NCBI RefSeq assembly: GCF_020882245.1
Contig: NC_083598.1
Location: forward strand, 58,751,858 to 58,815,857
DNA: 64,000 bases
Direction of reading: 5' to 3'
From: Rhopalosiphum padi
Lineage: Eukaryota > Arthropoda > Insecta > Hemiptera > Aphididae
Below, piece after piece: positions 50,201 to 63,700 of this stretch (within the stretch, counting starts at the first letter, position 1; every line of letters begins with the position of its first letter). Below the pieces are notes generated by a model. The model was not told the origin of the DNA. It saw nothing but the letters and a program-made list of their open reading frames with translations, and searched no databases. The translations under genes and the position numbers were made by a program.

Positions 50201-53200
50201 TTTTAGTGGTTAATCCTAAATTCAATTTGACCTTTTTTTTAAAATTCAAGGAGTTATTATTTCTTTTGAAATTAAACAACCTTCTGCAGTGGTTCGCTAA
50301 TATTGTAAATCATAATATATATATTTTTGTATCTTGCTAAAAATCATACAGTTCCATAATAAGTATTACAACTATTAAACGCGATGTTGAAATTAAAAAC
50401 AAGATATTATATTATTTAATATTTCTCTAATTTCTATAAATATTTTAATGACTAAAAATTAAATAAGAATAATATTATTTTGAAATATTTCATATTTATT
50501 ATTAAATTATTTTTGTTTACTTTATCAGTACTATTTTTAATATGAAATATTGAATGGTTGAATTAAAATTTAAAAACTAATCGATTTGGTACTTACTGGT
50601 TCTGGTTTTTCTGAGGCTTTAATCATGGAGTCCCCTTGTGGGCGACCTTGGATTTGGAATATCCATGTGAATAGAATAATACAGAATAACCCTTCTTTTA
50701 CAAACATCATAGTGATATATTTTTTTTAACAATTATACAACACTTGAATCTTTAAAAAGAAAAACGTATTAAATTATTAATACACTATAATAAAAATTAA
50801 ACTAATATGTATAGCACCTTATATGTTTACAGCGAAATCAAATCTTTGTAATTGATTTCATTTCGACTTGGGTCTCCTTTAAATATAAACCTCTCCCTTT
50901 TTATCCCCCCGTAGTGTTTATAGTAAAATATTGCTCCGCCCTGAAAGGAAAGTACGAGTTATAAATAAAAAAATGTTAAAACACTTACTCTAACAGAAAT
51001 ACTTTTATATATAGTTTAGAATGAAACATTATTTTTAAACGGTGGTACATTTTAACCTATCTTATAAAAAATATTGTTTTTGTATCAACTGCTGATGAAT
51101 ATCGAAAGAAAATAAGTAGTTAGTAAAAAAATTGACGTAATGATTCTGATTTTTTAAGATTCAAGTTTGTAATTAAGATTTTTTAGGACACAAAAAAAAC
51201 CAAAAATTTCACGTAACATAATTTTAGATATTTTAGACTGATGAAAACTATATATCATAATATATCATATTAAATTTATGTATAAATCAGTAATTTTTCA
51301 ATTTTCTCATTATATTTTTGACCCACGTAAATACAAACATTTTATAGCCAAGAACATATTTTAGATAATGTAAGTCAGTACATTTTAACCACGCTTAAAA
51401 TTAATTTGCAAATCAAGATTTACCAGCTAATAAAGTAGAGTTATTTTTTGGTAATTTTATAAATTACTTAAAATATTTATGAAATAATTACAACATGTCA
51501 AATGTCAATACTTAATATAAACTAGGGTTTATTTTAATTTAATACCATATTACAGTTATCGACATTAACCGATACCTTGTTTGTGTCTCGATTAATCCCT
51601 TCTATGTAATTAATATTGTCATACGTTTTATGTTATTTAATAATCAAGCTATTTTCATGTATTGTATTTAAATATTTAATTATTTTTTTATTTATTGTTG
51701 TATATATGAATTTATTTTTAAACGCTTAGATACTTTTGAACAAATTTTTAACTTTTTTGTTATCTTATTTCTGAAAATTATTTTTATTCTAAAATTAAAA
51801 TAACTTATTACTTATTAGTTATTAGGTAATATTTCATATTATTATTTATACATTTCTTTGATAAATGTGTACCTATTGGTAAAAACTTAATGATAAGGGT
51901 CAAATTCATTATTGTAGTTTGTATGTACTATTTACTTTATTCACTCCGAATCTTATTTAATGTGCAATTAACGTTAATCCATTATCTATGTTCATACGTT
52001 AAAAATAAATGAATGATTGCTCCTGAGAGTTAGATATTACGTTATGTTTTCTTCGCATTGTCGAATCCACACGCAATGTTAACCTTTGAACTCAACGCGC
52101 AACCGACATTGCAAACAAGCTCCTCAGCAATAATTACATAGGCTCACCATTCTTTAAATATACTAACAAATAGATAACTTTCTTGACAAAACATAGGCTG
52201 TCCAGTATATTTAAGTACAATTTTTTTTTAATTCCACCACAATCTTGTAATTCCGAATATCTTAAGTCAATATTTTCTTACCGAAATTTATTGCTCTGAA
52301 ATTATACGTATTTAATAATTAAGTATTATATTTTAATAAATAAATATATAGGATTTTGTTTAAATGGAAATAATATTTAACTCTGTATTGGTTTTTTTAC
52401 AAAAATCAAATCAATAGTATTGTAAATATTCATGATTAAACATATAGATAGTTGCAATCAAAGATAATTGTAAGTAATTCATAGTAATTTAATTAGTTAC
52501 TAATAATAACAGTAAAAACTAACGAAAATTTAAATTTTATAATTCAAACTTATAAGCTTGAATTGATTTATGGAGTAAGTATAAAATAAACTAAATTACA
52601 TCTATATTTATACTAAAAATAGTTATAAGTTTTTTTGTACGATGTACCTACTCGTGTATAAAAATTATTATACATTATTATTACGTATTGTATGTAAGAT
52701 TAAACATATAACTAAGAATTAATTTTTAATTACCTCACTATTAAGTTCTAATATTAGTAATTGAATAATTTATTAATAAATCGATATAATTTATAATTGA
52801 TAAATATTATATATTTAATATTTATACAATTAAATACGATAATAGTTTAAGTTCTAGATATGTTTTGGCCGTTTTGGCGAATTGTGAATACCTTACTTTC
52901 ATAAAATATATGATATTTGGACATTTAGTATACGATATACGTATATAAATTTATAAAATATTACGTAATAGATTCCTTAATAAAAATGGGTTTATATTTT
53001 ATAATACTAAATAAAAAATATATTCAAATTTAATATAAAAAACTATGGACTATAGTTATAATAACGGATTTTTAGTGTTTTTTACATTAAATTTACAATA
53101 ACTTACATTAATTTTTAAAATTATAATATTTTGTCAACAAAAATTAGTAATTACTGTGAAATGAATTATAATGACTTATATAATAAAAATAACATAACAT

Positions 53201-56200
53201 ATCCTAGAGCTATAATTTTTAATTATCATGCATTATAAAATTAAAGTTCAACTTTATTATTCCTTGTCTGATACTCTGATCTTTAAAATATGCCATAAGT
53301 CATAGCTCATAGTAAAATAACAAATAATACACACTCGTTCACAAACACGTAACATTCTCTTAAATAGTATACGTCATGAGTCATGACACTAACTCGATGC
53401 ATCTGAAGTGATAGAATATTGTAATAAATTATAATTATATTGAATTGCGAATATTCAGTTTATGGAGTGTATCCCTTATAGAGCTTATGCTTAAGATTAT
53501 AGCGTTTATATACAGACCAATTAATCTTTTATTATATACGTTTTTACGCTAAACTAAAAATTGCATAATAAATAGTATAATTGAACAGTTTCAAGTTTGT
53601 TTGAAAGTTATTTATTATTAATACTTTAAAGGGTAAAAGTACCTACAGACAGTTAACAGTTTCAAATTATAGAAATTAATTAAATTATATCATTTTGAAT
53701 AAACGTAGATTTTACAATTAAGATACAATTGTTAATAATAACAGTAAAAGAAGTAAAACTAAAAAAAAATAATAATAAAAAAAATAACGAGTGTGGAAAT
53801 ATATATGGAATAATTAAACTATAAGTATAATGTAGTATATATAATATTATAATATATATGCATATTATATTGTATAGTTATAGACTTATGGTACAAAATA
53901 ATATAATATTCTATAGAATATTTGATATTTATCTTCTATCTACGTAAAACCTATTTACCTATAGGTATATGAATCACCTTGTGTATAATCTGCTTCATTG
54001 TATGTAGAATGTAGATTCTATACTATACCGTAAGGTCTTTTAAATGTAGTGTGACAAAAATGGAGGAGGATTACGTGTAAAGTTCTTATATAATTCCCAC
54101 CAATTTTATTTTATATTATATTTGAAATACTTCGTAAAGTAATAAGTATTATAGTATTATACCAAATTCATACAAATTCAATTTATTTTATATTTAATAT
54201 AAATTGCTGGTATTTACTATTTTATCCTAGTTATATTATTGGAAAGTTCTCAACAGTACATTATAGACTTATAGGTAATGGTATTAATCACAATAACTAT
54301 TATAATTCTTAACATATTATATAGTTTACAATATTTTCTTTAATGACAAAACATTGTTGTATATTAATATTTAATGTATTTAAATACATTACACGTATTC
54401 ATAGGTGTATGTAATTATTTTAAATTACATTTTATTGTGTAAATATTGTAGCAATTTATACATGCAATAAGAGACAGGATCACGTACATACAACAATTTA
54501 AACATACCTACATAGAACGTTTGCTGATTCATTCATTATTTTCTACTCTTTTGTGATCGGTAACTACTAACTTGTATCTAGTAATAGGATAAAAAGGACG
54601 AAAAACGTTCCATTGTCTACTCTATAATATACTGTGCAAACAATATGTAATCATGGGCTATATTACATATTACGTTTGTAAGATATTGGTCTCATATTAT
54701 GTTGTATAGATTCCGCCGCATTAGGAAATGGTCAAAGAAAATAAGTTTGGACTCCGCCATTGGTATTGCGTTAAAGTCGAAAGATAAAAAAAAATAACCG
54801 TAAATCGGTTATACTCAATATACTCGAGATATATGAATTATTTTATGATTATAAGAAGTCAATTATATAAAGCTGGATCACCATTGTTTTCTAGTAAGAT
54901 ATTCATTTTGAAGGTTTCAATTAAATCCAAACACGATCTTGGTTTATATAATGGACAGTTATAGAATGACAATAGAGCAAAACAACGCGCTCTTTTCTAG
55001 TTACGAGACTGCTGATTTGTCTGGTTTATCTACTCGGTTTGTTTTAATGTTTTATAGGTATACTTACATAGAAAAAGACAAAGTTGTAATTTTTTAACAT
55101 GGTATATTATGTAATTCGCTATTATTCAAACATAAATTCTACGAATAAAGTCGAGTTCACAGCTAGGTACGTCGCTTGTTGTGTCATGTCCAAAATTTTA
55201 GCTAGACCTAATTTTCGATGGATCATGGTTATTGAATGACCGCGATATCAGCGGCCCAATTAGAATCTACAAGAAGCATACGGAATAATAGACTACGTAG
55301 CTTTGAACCAGGTTTAAGCTTAACAATATGCTCATAGATCAATAAAAATAAAGTTTTCAGTACAAATATAGTAGTATAGGTATACTGAACTTAAGATACA
55401 TTTTTTATCAAAGCAAAGTAAACTTGATTTATTTTTTTCCATAGGTATTCTAAAAAAATGTAACACTTAAAATGTGTTTACCACATAGACATAGTATTCA
55501 TTATGCTAGTTAGAACAAGGTATTCCAAGTAGGTATATGTTTATAATATTCCACAGAGGTTATTTTGTGACCTTTGTGAATGGCAAAACCTTTCTTGGAA
55601 TTAGTGTGAAAGTAGATTGATCATACACACATTTCTGTCAACAATGCGCTTTATAAAAATAATAATAATACAAAAATAAAAACCTGTCTATAATCCATAC
55701 TTATGTCATGTAAGCGAGTATTATGATTGTCTTATTGTAAAATTTCCTAGAGTGTAGTACTGTAGTCCTATTATACGCATTATACGTTCTGCACATACGT
55801 GAGTGTTGGTATGATAAACATAATAATCATTTTTGAAAAAAAAAATTAAATTCAAAATGTGATATTTAAGCGTTTTATAGAACGTCTGTGCCACATCGTT
55901 CTAGAAATGTACGAATTTTTATTTATGCATGTATAATTTATTTACCAATAATATTTTGATGTTAAAAATATATATGTTTATAATTCATATAATATATTAT
56001 ATTCGTTTATAGGCAATTGAATAAATTTATAATATTAAATATATAATAAAAAAACCATTAACACGCGTGAATATTATTTAAAATAAAAGATTTACTTAAA
56101 TAGTTAAATACTTCTATTTAAAATGCATAGTATTAATATAATGAAATCTATAGATAGAGGACGTCTATATTTATTAAGGTTTGATCGTTAAAAACAAGAA

Positions 56201-57703
56201 AAAGTAGTAGGTAACTATTACTCAAAATAGTTGCGTAAATAAAAGGAATAAAAAAACATAAATACATAAAAATTATGTTTCCTTCATCTAAGATTATATT
56301 ACATAATTATTGTACAAATGTATTTATTTATTCAAATAGACACACATGACCTTACAAAAATAAATGAAAAAATAATAAAAAAATTAATATAGAAAAATTC
56401 CAACAATGTACTAGTGTACATTATATGATTGAGTAATAAAAGTTTAGTGAAAAAGTTTCATGATATGTATTTAAAGTTAGTTATTACAGGAGTTAAAGTT
56501 TGAATTAATATGTAAAATTCGATGGACCCAGAAATCGAAACATTTATTATTATATTATTAATTACTAATAATAATTAAATTACGTGCTTAATCATTGTAA
56601 AAACATTAGACCACCAGCAGTAATAATACCAATACCTACATAGGAATATATTATTACTTGATTAACATTAAATAATAAATTAATAATAATTTATTTTATT
56701 GAACGTTAAGTACGTTTTGAATTAAAAATGATAGGGGTCAAAAATGATTAATCAATTGGCATTATGGTAAATTATTTCGAAACGGATCAGGGATCATAAA
56801 CGCAATACGAATAAAACGTGCCAATATAATGTTTTAGTACAAGAATAACAACATATAATATATTATTATATTATTATATGTTTTACTATCTGTGTATTCT
56901 GTAATATTACATGTATCAATCATTTTAATATCATAGATAAAATATTGTTTTCTGTATAGGTATTTATGTATAATTTTATAGTAAAATAAATTAGGTAATT
57001 ATTAATGTTAATATACGGTATTTTTTATACATAACATATGACATATTATACGAGATAGATAGAAAATATTAGTTAATTTATGTAGGTAATCTATATTGAT
57101 AATTTTTTTAGTAAACCGTTAATCTTATAATATTTACAATCTATATAAAATGCGCAAAAGGTAAATTTGAAAATTTAAATTTTGTAGCTGTATGATTAAG
57201 GTTTTAAATAAAACATTTTGAGCCACTACAAATCTGCTAACAAATTATTCGATTTTCATTTGATTTAAATCTTACGCACACCAAGAAAATAGTCAGTAGG
57301 TTTAATCGAGCTACCTTGTTAAATGTCTGGAAGTGATTCATTAAACACGAGTTTCGAGGTGAGGAGATCACTTGTTTGATACTGCGCTTGTATAATTATG
57401 TAGTTAATCGAGAAATGTTGTGTAATAGAATTGGTTAATAGTTTCTCTAATTGTTTTAAATTGCAAGTCGTTGTTAAGTAATTTATTAGTTACGGACCAG
57501 GGAACTTAAGGGATTATACTTAGATAGATAAACCCAAAAACATAAATCGTATGGATGATGTTTGTTTGATTAGGTCACATAATTATATACAGTATAGGTT
57601 CAAAATTATTGTACGAAGAAAACGCTTGTATACAAAAATTATAGACGGTTTAAGCATTGATATTAGACAGTAGTAATGATATAAATAGATGAAGTCTACT
57701 GCA

Positions 57704-57737
<34 letters not shown>

Positions 57738-60700
57738 AATAACACATAAATATATTAAGTACAATTTTTATAAAAATTAATAAATAAACGAGTTTAAAAA
57801 AAAAGTTTCCTTGTACTTGTAAGTTATAAGTATACTGTATAGTCGTATAATATTATCATTTGGCTATTTTACTGAAATATTTAATACAATTAAATTTACT
57901 TATTATATAGAGTCGGTACGAAAAAATATTGATGGGCAACCAATTTATGGAGAGTCATCTTCATAAATACTTGACTGAACACATGAATGCAGAGATTTTT
58001 TTGGGTACGATATACAATGTTAAGGTTGCAATGGATTGGATAAGATCAACATTTTTATATGTCCGGGCGAGCAAATCTCCTCAAAATTACGGAATGATCA
58101 AGACCCTTAACGTCCAAGAAGTAGAAAATAGACTACAAAGTAGTGTATCACATATTCGATTTTTATATTCGTCACTATGCAGACGTTTGTGTAATTTCAG
58201 TGTTATATTAAGTTAACTTGAAATATTTTTAATTCTAAGCTTAGTAATGAGCTAATGAATGTATTATATTAATTTTACCTTGATGTGTTTATTTGTATGT
58301 ATGGATACACGATAAGTAAATGAAAAAATTTAAATTTAAAACATCCATCATAGTGCCATAGTGGCCCGCTCAATATCTTATGTACAGCAAAGTGGCGCCC
58401 AATGGCCTACCTTTTTGTTTTTTAACATACCTAATATTTTATGGAGCATAGTTTATGTTTACTGTGAATTTCTTATCAAAATCTGCATTAATGATTAATT
58501 TCTATCTAAACCTAATTTAAACATCTTTATTTGTATATTATTGGTAATATTGTATTAAAGACCAATTAGGTATACAGTTAATAATCTGATACGTTATTGA
58601 ATATTTTAGATTTGTGTTTAACGGAGATCAAAGCATTAGCATGTACGGGGTTAATTAACTTTCTTGATGGAAATAATGAAATAATTTCAAAACCAGAATG
58701 CGAAATAATGGCTAAGTATTCAATAAGCTATGCAACAATGAAAAAATATATGCAAGTAAGTTGAATATGTTCCCAATCTTAAATATATAATATATTGACT
58801 ATTGAGTATTAATCATCGCGAATAATATTAAAATATTTATTATTGTTTGTATAGAAAATATCCCTTAATATAGTTTATAAAATAAAATTGAGAATCTTTC
58901 AAAATTAATTCATGTCCTATAACTATGCTTGTAAGTGACTCATTCATTTATTCGTGTTCTTATAGTTTTAAAATGTATGCTCAATGATACAACTTATGCC
59001 AAAACTTAAATTGATAAATATCTTCTTTTTTTCTTTGTAAATCACTACATGGGGGCCTAACTGTTTTCACATTACTTAGTCTGATTGATAATTACTTATG
59101 TACACATGTTAACATGTATAAAATATTTTCGTTACAAATTTTATAAAATTAATTATTCTAAATTTTAAGAATTATAAAGAATTATAAGAATTATTTTTAT
59201 AATAAAAATAAAATAAGACGTCAATGTATATGAGTACCGAAAATAAGAATAATTTTAATTAGTATAAATTTATTATCATATTGTTCTTGTTAAAATATGT
59301 ATAACTGATATTGTTCACATTTATTTAGTTAAAAGGAACTGAAAACTTAAATGATTTGATAAAATTATTGTCTCACTCTAAAGAATTTGAGTACATTAAG
59401 CTGAGAAGAACCGAAAAAGCAGCTTTAAATAATTTGAATAAAAATAAATTACCGGGAGCAGATGTTTTACGATTTCCCATCGAAGAAGAAATAAATACTC
59501 GAGAAACTAAAATAAATTGGTAATTTTATTTTTATTTAAAATAGTTTGTTTTATATTTATTAAATTATTTGTCCTTTATAGTCTTTTACAAGCGACCTTA
59601 GGAACGTTAAAAATTACGGACAGTTCCCTAGCACAAGACGCGAATAAAATAATTTTAATTTCTACGCGATTGACTAAAGGTATAGGCTACTATATTATGA
59701 GGTCTCTATATTACACGTGACTAAGATATTTATATGTTTTAGCTTTAAGAGAAATCATGTTCAAAGGTACAAAATTCGAAATTGCTCGAGTCGCGTGCAT
59801 TTTGGCAAAATGTGTGACGACAAAATTATGGGAGCAATCAAAGTTTGTTTCAAAACTCATCCCAAGAGTAGGACAAGTGTTATCACGAGATTTTGTTTTA
59901 AATGGAAAAACTACATTGAAATCAATTAGGGATACTGATCCTAGAGATTTAGAACGGGTAATTACATTTTCTAATTTAAAATAAATACATTTTTGATTAA
60001 ATTAATATTATTAATATTTTGATAATACTTTTTAGCTTTCATCAAGAATTTTTGTGTATATAAATAACATATCAGAAAATATGAGTAATCATGTATTTTT
60101 AAACTATTTATTTACATCCTTCGACTAGTTTAATAATGAATACGATGTTTACACTATAGATACTTATAACGTATAGTAACTTTTCCGTGTATATTGTATA
60201 GATCCATAAATGGGCATAGAAGTTGTGGTGATGACACCGCATATATAGGACGCTTCTTTTTTATTTTATTATCCTTGACCTAAGAGTCAACCCACTTGCA
60301 TAGTATAGGTTAATGAAAAATGACAAAATTAATTTAAAAACTTAAAAGTGTGATAAACAATAATCAATTAATTATCATACGGTTTGTGTTAATTTTCATC
60401 ATAACACCTGTATAATCAATACCTATAAACCGAAATATAGTCAATACTTTCTATAGTAATTTTAAGAATAAAAACTACTTAAATGTAACATACTAACATG
60501 ATAGTAGAGGAAAAATTAATATGTATACATTTAAAAGATAAATCAACACAATAAAATAAATAAAAAATAATTCTCACAAACCGAGTAAAAAGTATTTGTA
60601 CTTTATAATCGTACCTTCTAAGTTCGTTAATATAACCAACTAATTTTTTTATTTAGATGACATTGTAATTATACAATGAAATGCATCAAAAACTAATGAT

Positions 60701-63700
60701 TTTTTCAACCGAACTTATGTAAATCATTTTTAGTTAAAATACTATCTACCTAAAAAACAATATACATTATATAAGTATTTGACATTTGTTTAATGAGTAA
60801 CGATTAAATTTTATTATTTTTCCAGTTCCTTAACCGACAGCCACCGTTTGGAAACCATATACACAAGTTTATTAGTCAAATTCCAAAGTATAAAGTGCGT
60901 ACAACTTTTGATAAATTTTCAGAACTAGTTATCGTAACACTCATTTTAATTGACCACGAAAATATTTCGTCAAATGTACTATTTCAAACTATATCAGTTT
61001 TAGTGGGTGATTCTGAAAATCGTCTGCTAAAAGTTCAACAAATACGGTAGTATAATATTATTAATAAAATAGTAGATAAGCTCTAGTGGTACTACAATAT
61101 CATAATTATACGTAATTATCGTGAATTATTATTTTTTCTAGTAACGAAAAATTTTTGGAACAAGGAGGAGTCATACAAATGACTACACCATTACAAAATA
61201 ATTTTTTTTTTGGATATGACCAACTACGAAATTATTATTTGTCTAATAAGTGACTATTGGGGTAAGTTTAAAAAAATTAAATATACATATTTAATATATT
61301 TAATAGTTCTATATTTTTATCGTATTATATTATTTATTAGAATTCCTATTTATTTTTGTAGTCGGAATTGATATTGAGATTAAGTTCAAACCAGGTAATC
61401 ACGAAGAACATGCCAAAGAATCAATGAGTGAAGAAAATTATAACGATGAATCACTTAAATCACCATTGAAAAATTTCCACTCTCCGCCACCAAAAAAAGT
61501 ATTGTACTAATTCAGTAATATATTTTTTGTGCAACTAAGTATCATATCATTATTGTTTTTTTAATTTATCGAATTATCATTGTAAATTCGAAGAAGCGAA
61601 ATTTGAGAGTAATTAAACAAGACAATAAAGACAAAACACAGTTAAATATTAAAAAATATTTACATAACATTACTTTGAAAGATCAAGACCCTAAAGTCAT
61701 GAATAAACTGCGCGTGGAAGAGGATACAAATACTGATGTAAAGCGTTGTGCTAATGAAAGTAGTGTTGCAACACGTAGAATTGCAGGCGAAATGTTCAAC
61801 ACACAAACTAATTTCCAAAACCATGGTAGGACGTTTAAATTATTACTAGTTAACGTTATTTTAAAATCTTTAAATTCAATAATAAGACTGTTGCTCTACG
61901 CTGTTTTTATTGCAATAGGACAGTCAAATGAATATTTTAAATTAAATAAAGACGATTTAAATAACTATTTTTGTTATGATGAGTAAGTTTTACGTATTCA
62001 AATATTGGGTTATATACCTTCAATTTTATAATTAAATACTGTTGCATAAAACGTATTATTGTATCAAAGGTTAATAAATGACGACGTATTCGGTGATTTA
62101 TTCGTACCCGAAGATAATAATCATGTCATCTCTAAAGCATTTGATTCGGCGATAGAGAAGTGTTGTTTCAGAGAAAGTGAGTTGTTTTTAATTAATGATG
62201 TCTAACTGTTGAAATTATTTACTAAAAACTGTGTATATTAATTGTGTATAAATTTAAATACGTCGTACAATATTCCTATGTTTAGGTGTAATTCAAACAA
62301 ATTCCTTAAAAAATAAAATTCTGAATGAAGTTATTGAACCGTATGTATTATTATTTTTTTCGTTATTATAAGTCTTTTATCGAATTTTGGTATTTACTAC
62401 TACTCTACTACTAGAGAATATTCGATAAATTTATTTACACCTAAATTAATATATGTTTTGTTTACGGTTTGTATAAAATCAAATCAATGTATTTAATGTA
62501 TTGTTATTATAAACCTATAATATACATATTATAGTAATATAATGTATAGTACTATAGTGATTATAATTGTAATCATTTCGAACACTGTTTTAGTAACATA
62601 GAACAAAATATCATCACAATTTATTTGTTTGATTACGAAACAATGATACATAATATTATACTATAAGTAGGTATAATAGGTACCTGGTACATGTATATTA
62701 TATATAATAGGTTTCTGAATTAATTATGTAACAATAACAGTTTAATCTTTAGTATACCATTTTTAAACATCGTTAATAATACTCAAATTATGTTATTTTA
62801 CGAAGTTGTGTCGCTTAACAATATTATGGAATTTTAACGTTTATACAATATTCATAAAAAGTTTATTATAATATATTATGAAGCACTGTATAGTGTATAT
62901 AATTCGAATAATTTTCAGTAGTTTTATCTTAGTTAACATATGGTTCAATGGTTGGTATTTTGGTAATTAAAACATTATCGTATTAAAAAAAAATAGTTAG
63001 CATTATATTTTAAGTTCACGATTATGAATCTTCTTTTACTTGAAATAAATAGAAAAATACTATAAATGAAACAAATATAGATCTATCTAAAGAAGAAACT
63101 AGAGAATAAAGAATTCGAATATATGGTATTTGTATTTTGAATTAGATTTATGTTTGAAAATTATTCAATTACATTTTTATTCGAATAATTATAAAAAAAA
63201 TCATTCAAATAATTATCTAGATAATATTTTGCCTAACTCTGCTATATATGTACTTTAAACAATTTATATTTTTCAGCATGCAATCGAGACGTTCCAGAAA
63301 AGACAGTTGTTCAAATGAGAAATTAGAATATAATAAATTAATAATGGAAGAAAAATCGGGCGACGATAAAGTGGTGGTGGATTTTCGTCTTCCAGAATTT
63401 AATCAAATCACCTGTAAGAATATAAATCGATACAGGAAAGGTAATTACACAGTTCTTCTCTAAATATGAGATAAAAAAACACTTTCAAATGCTCGTGGAT
63501 ATCGTTATAATGAACACTTATTAATGCTGTTGCTTTTCAGTTTTTTAGGCTTAAAAGTAAAGTTTTATAAATTAATTAGGTTATTATTTTCTAACAGATC
63601 AATTATTGGCAAACAAAGAAAATTTCAATCCTTATAAATTGAAGTAATTATTATTATTATTTTTATTAACATTATTATTAATTTTGAACTCATAAAAATA

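Larger units (their letters stand above)
45322..57910. other. HFM1 intron 11, 12.6 kb, hosting a nested gene
   Basis: The intron separates the end of the helicase core (ITMTKISLK-type segment) from the winged-helix exon that begins SRYEKILMGNQFMESHLHKY. It is far larger than the other introns and contains the antisense cuticle protein gene at 48582-50710. Positions 47450-47710 are more complex in base mix than the rest, but no conserved frame was recognised. The remaining DNA is AT-rich with no other feature seen. Confidence 0.85.

Noticed and set aside
59717..59929. 70-codon plus-strand frame overlapping HFM1 exon 16
   Set aside because: The neighbouring frame encodes the conserved HFM1 segment and splices in phase on both sides.
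61363..61510. Stop codon TAA at the end of a frame through exon 19 (…PPKKVLY) as the HFM1 terminus
   Set aside because: A donor (AAAAAA|GTATTG) just before the stop splices in phase to six further in-frame exons; a shorter isoform remains possible.
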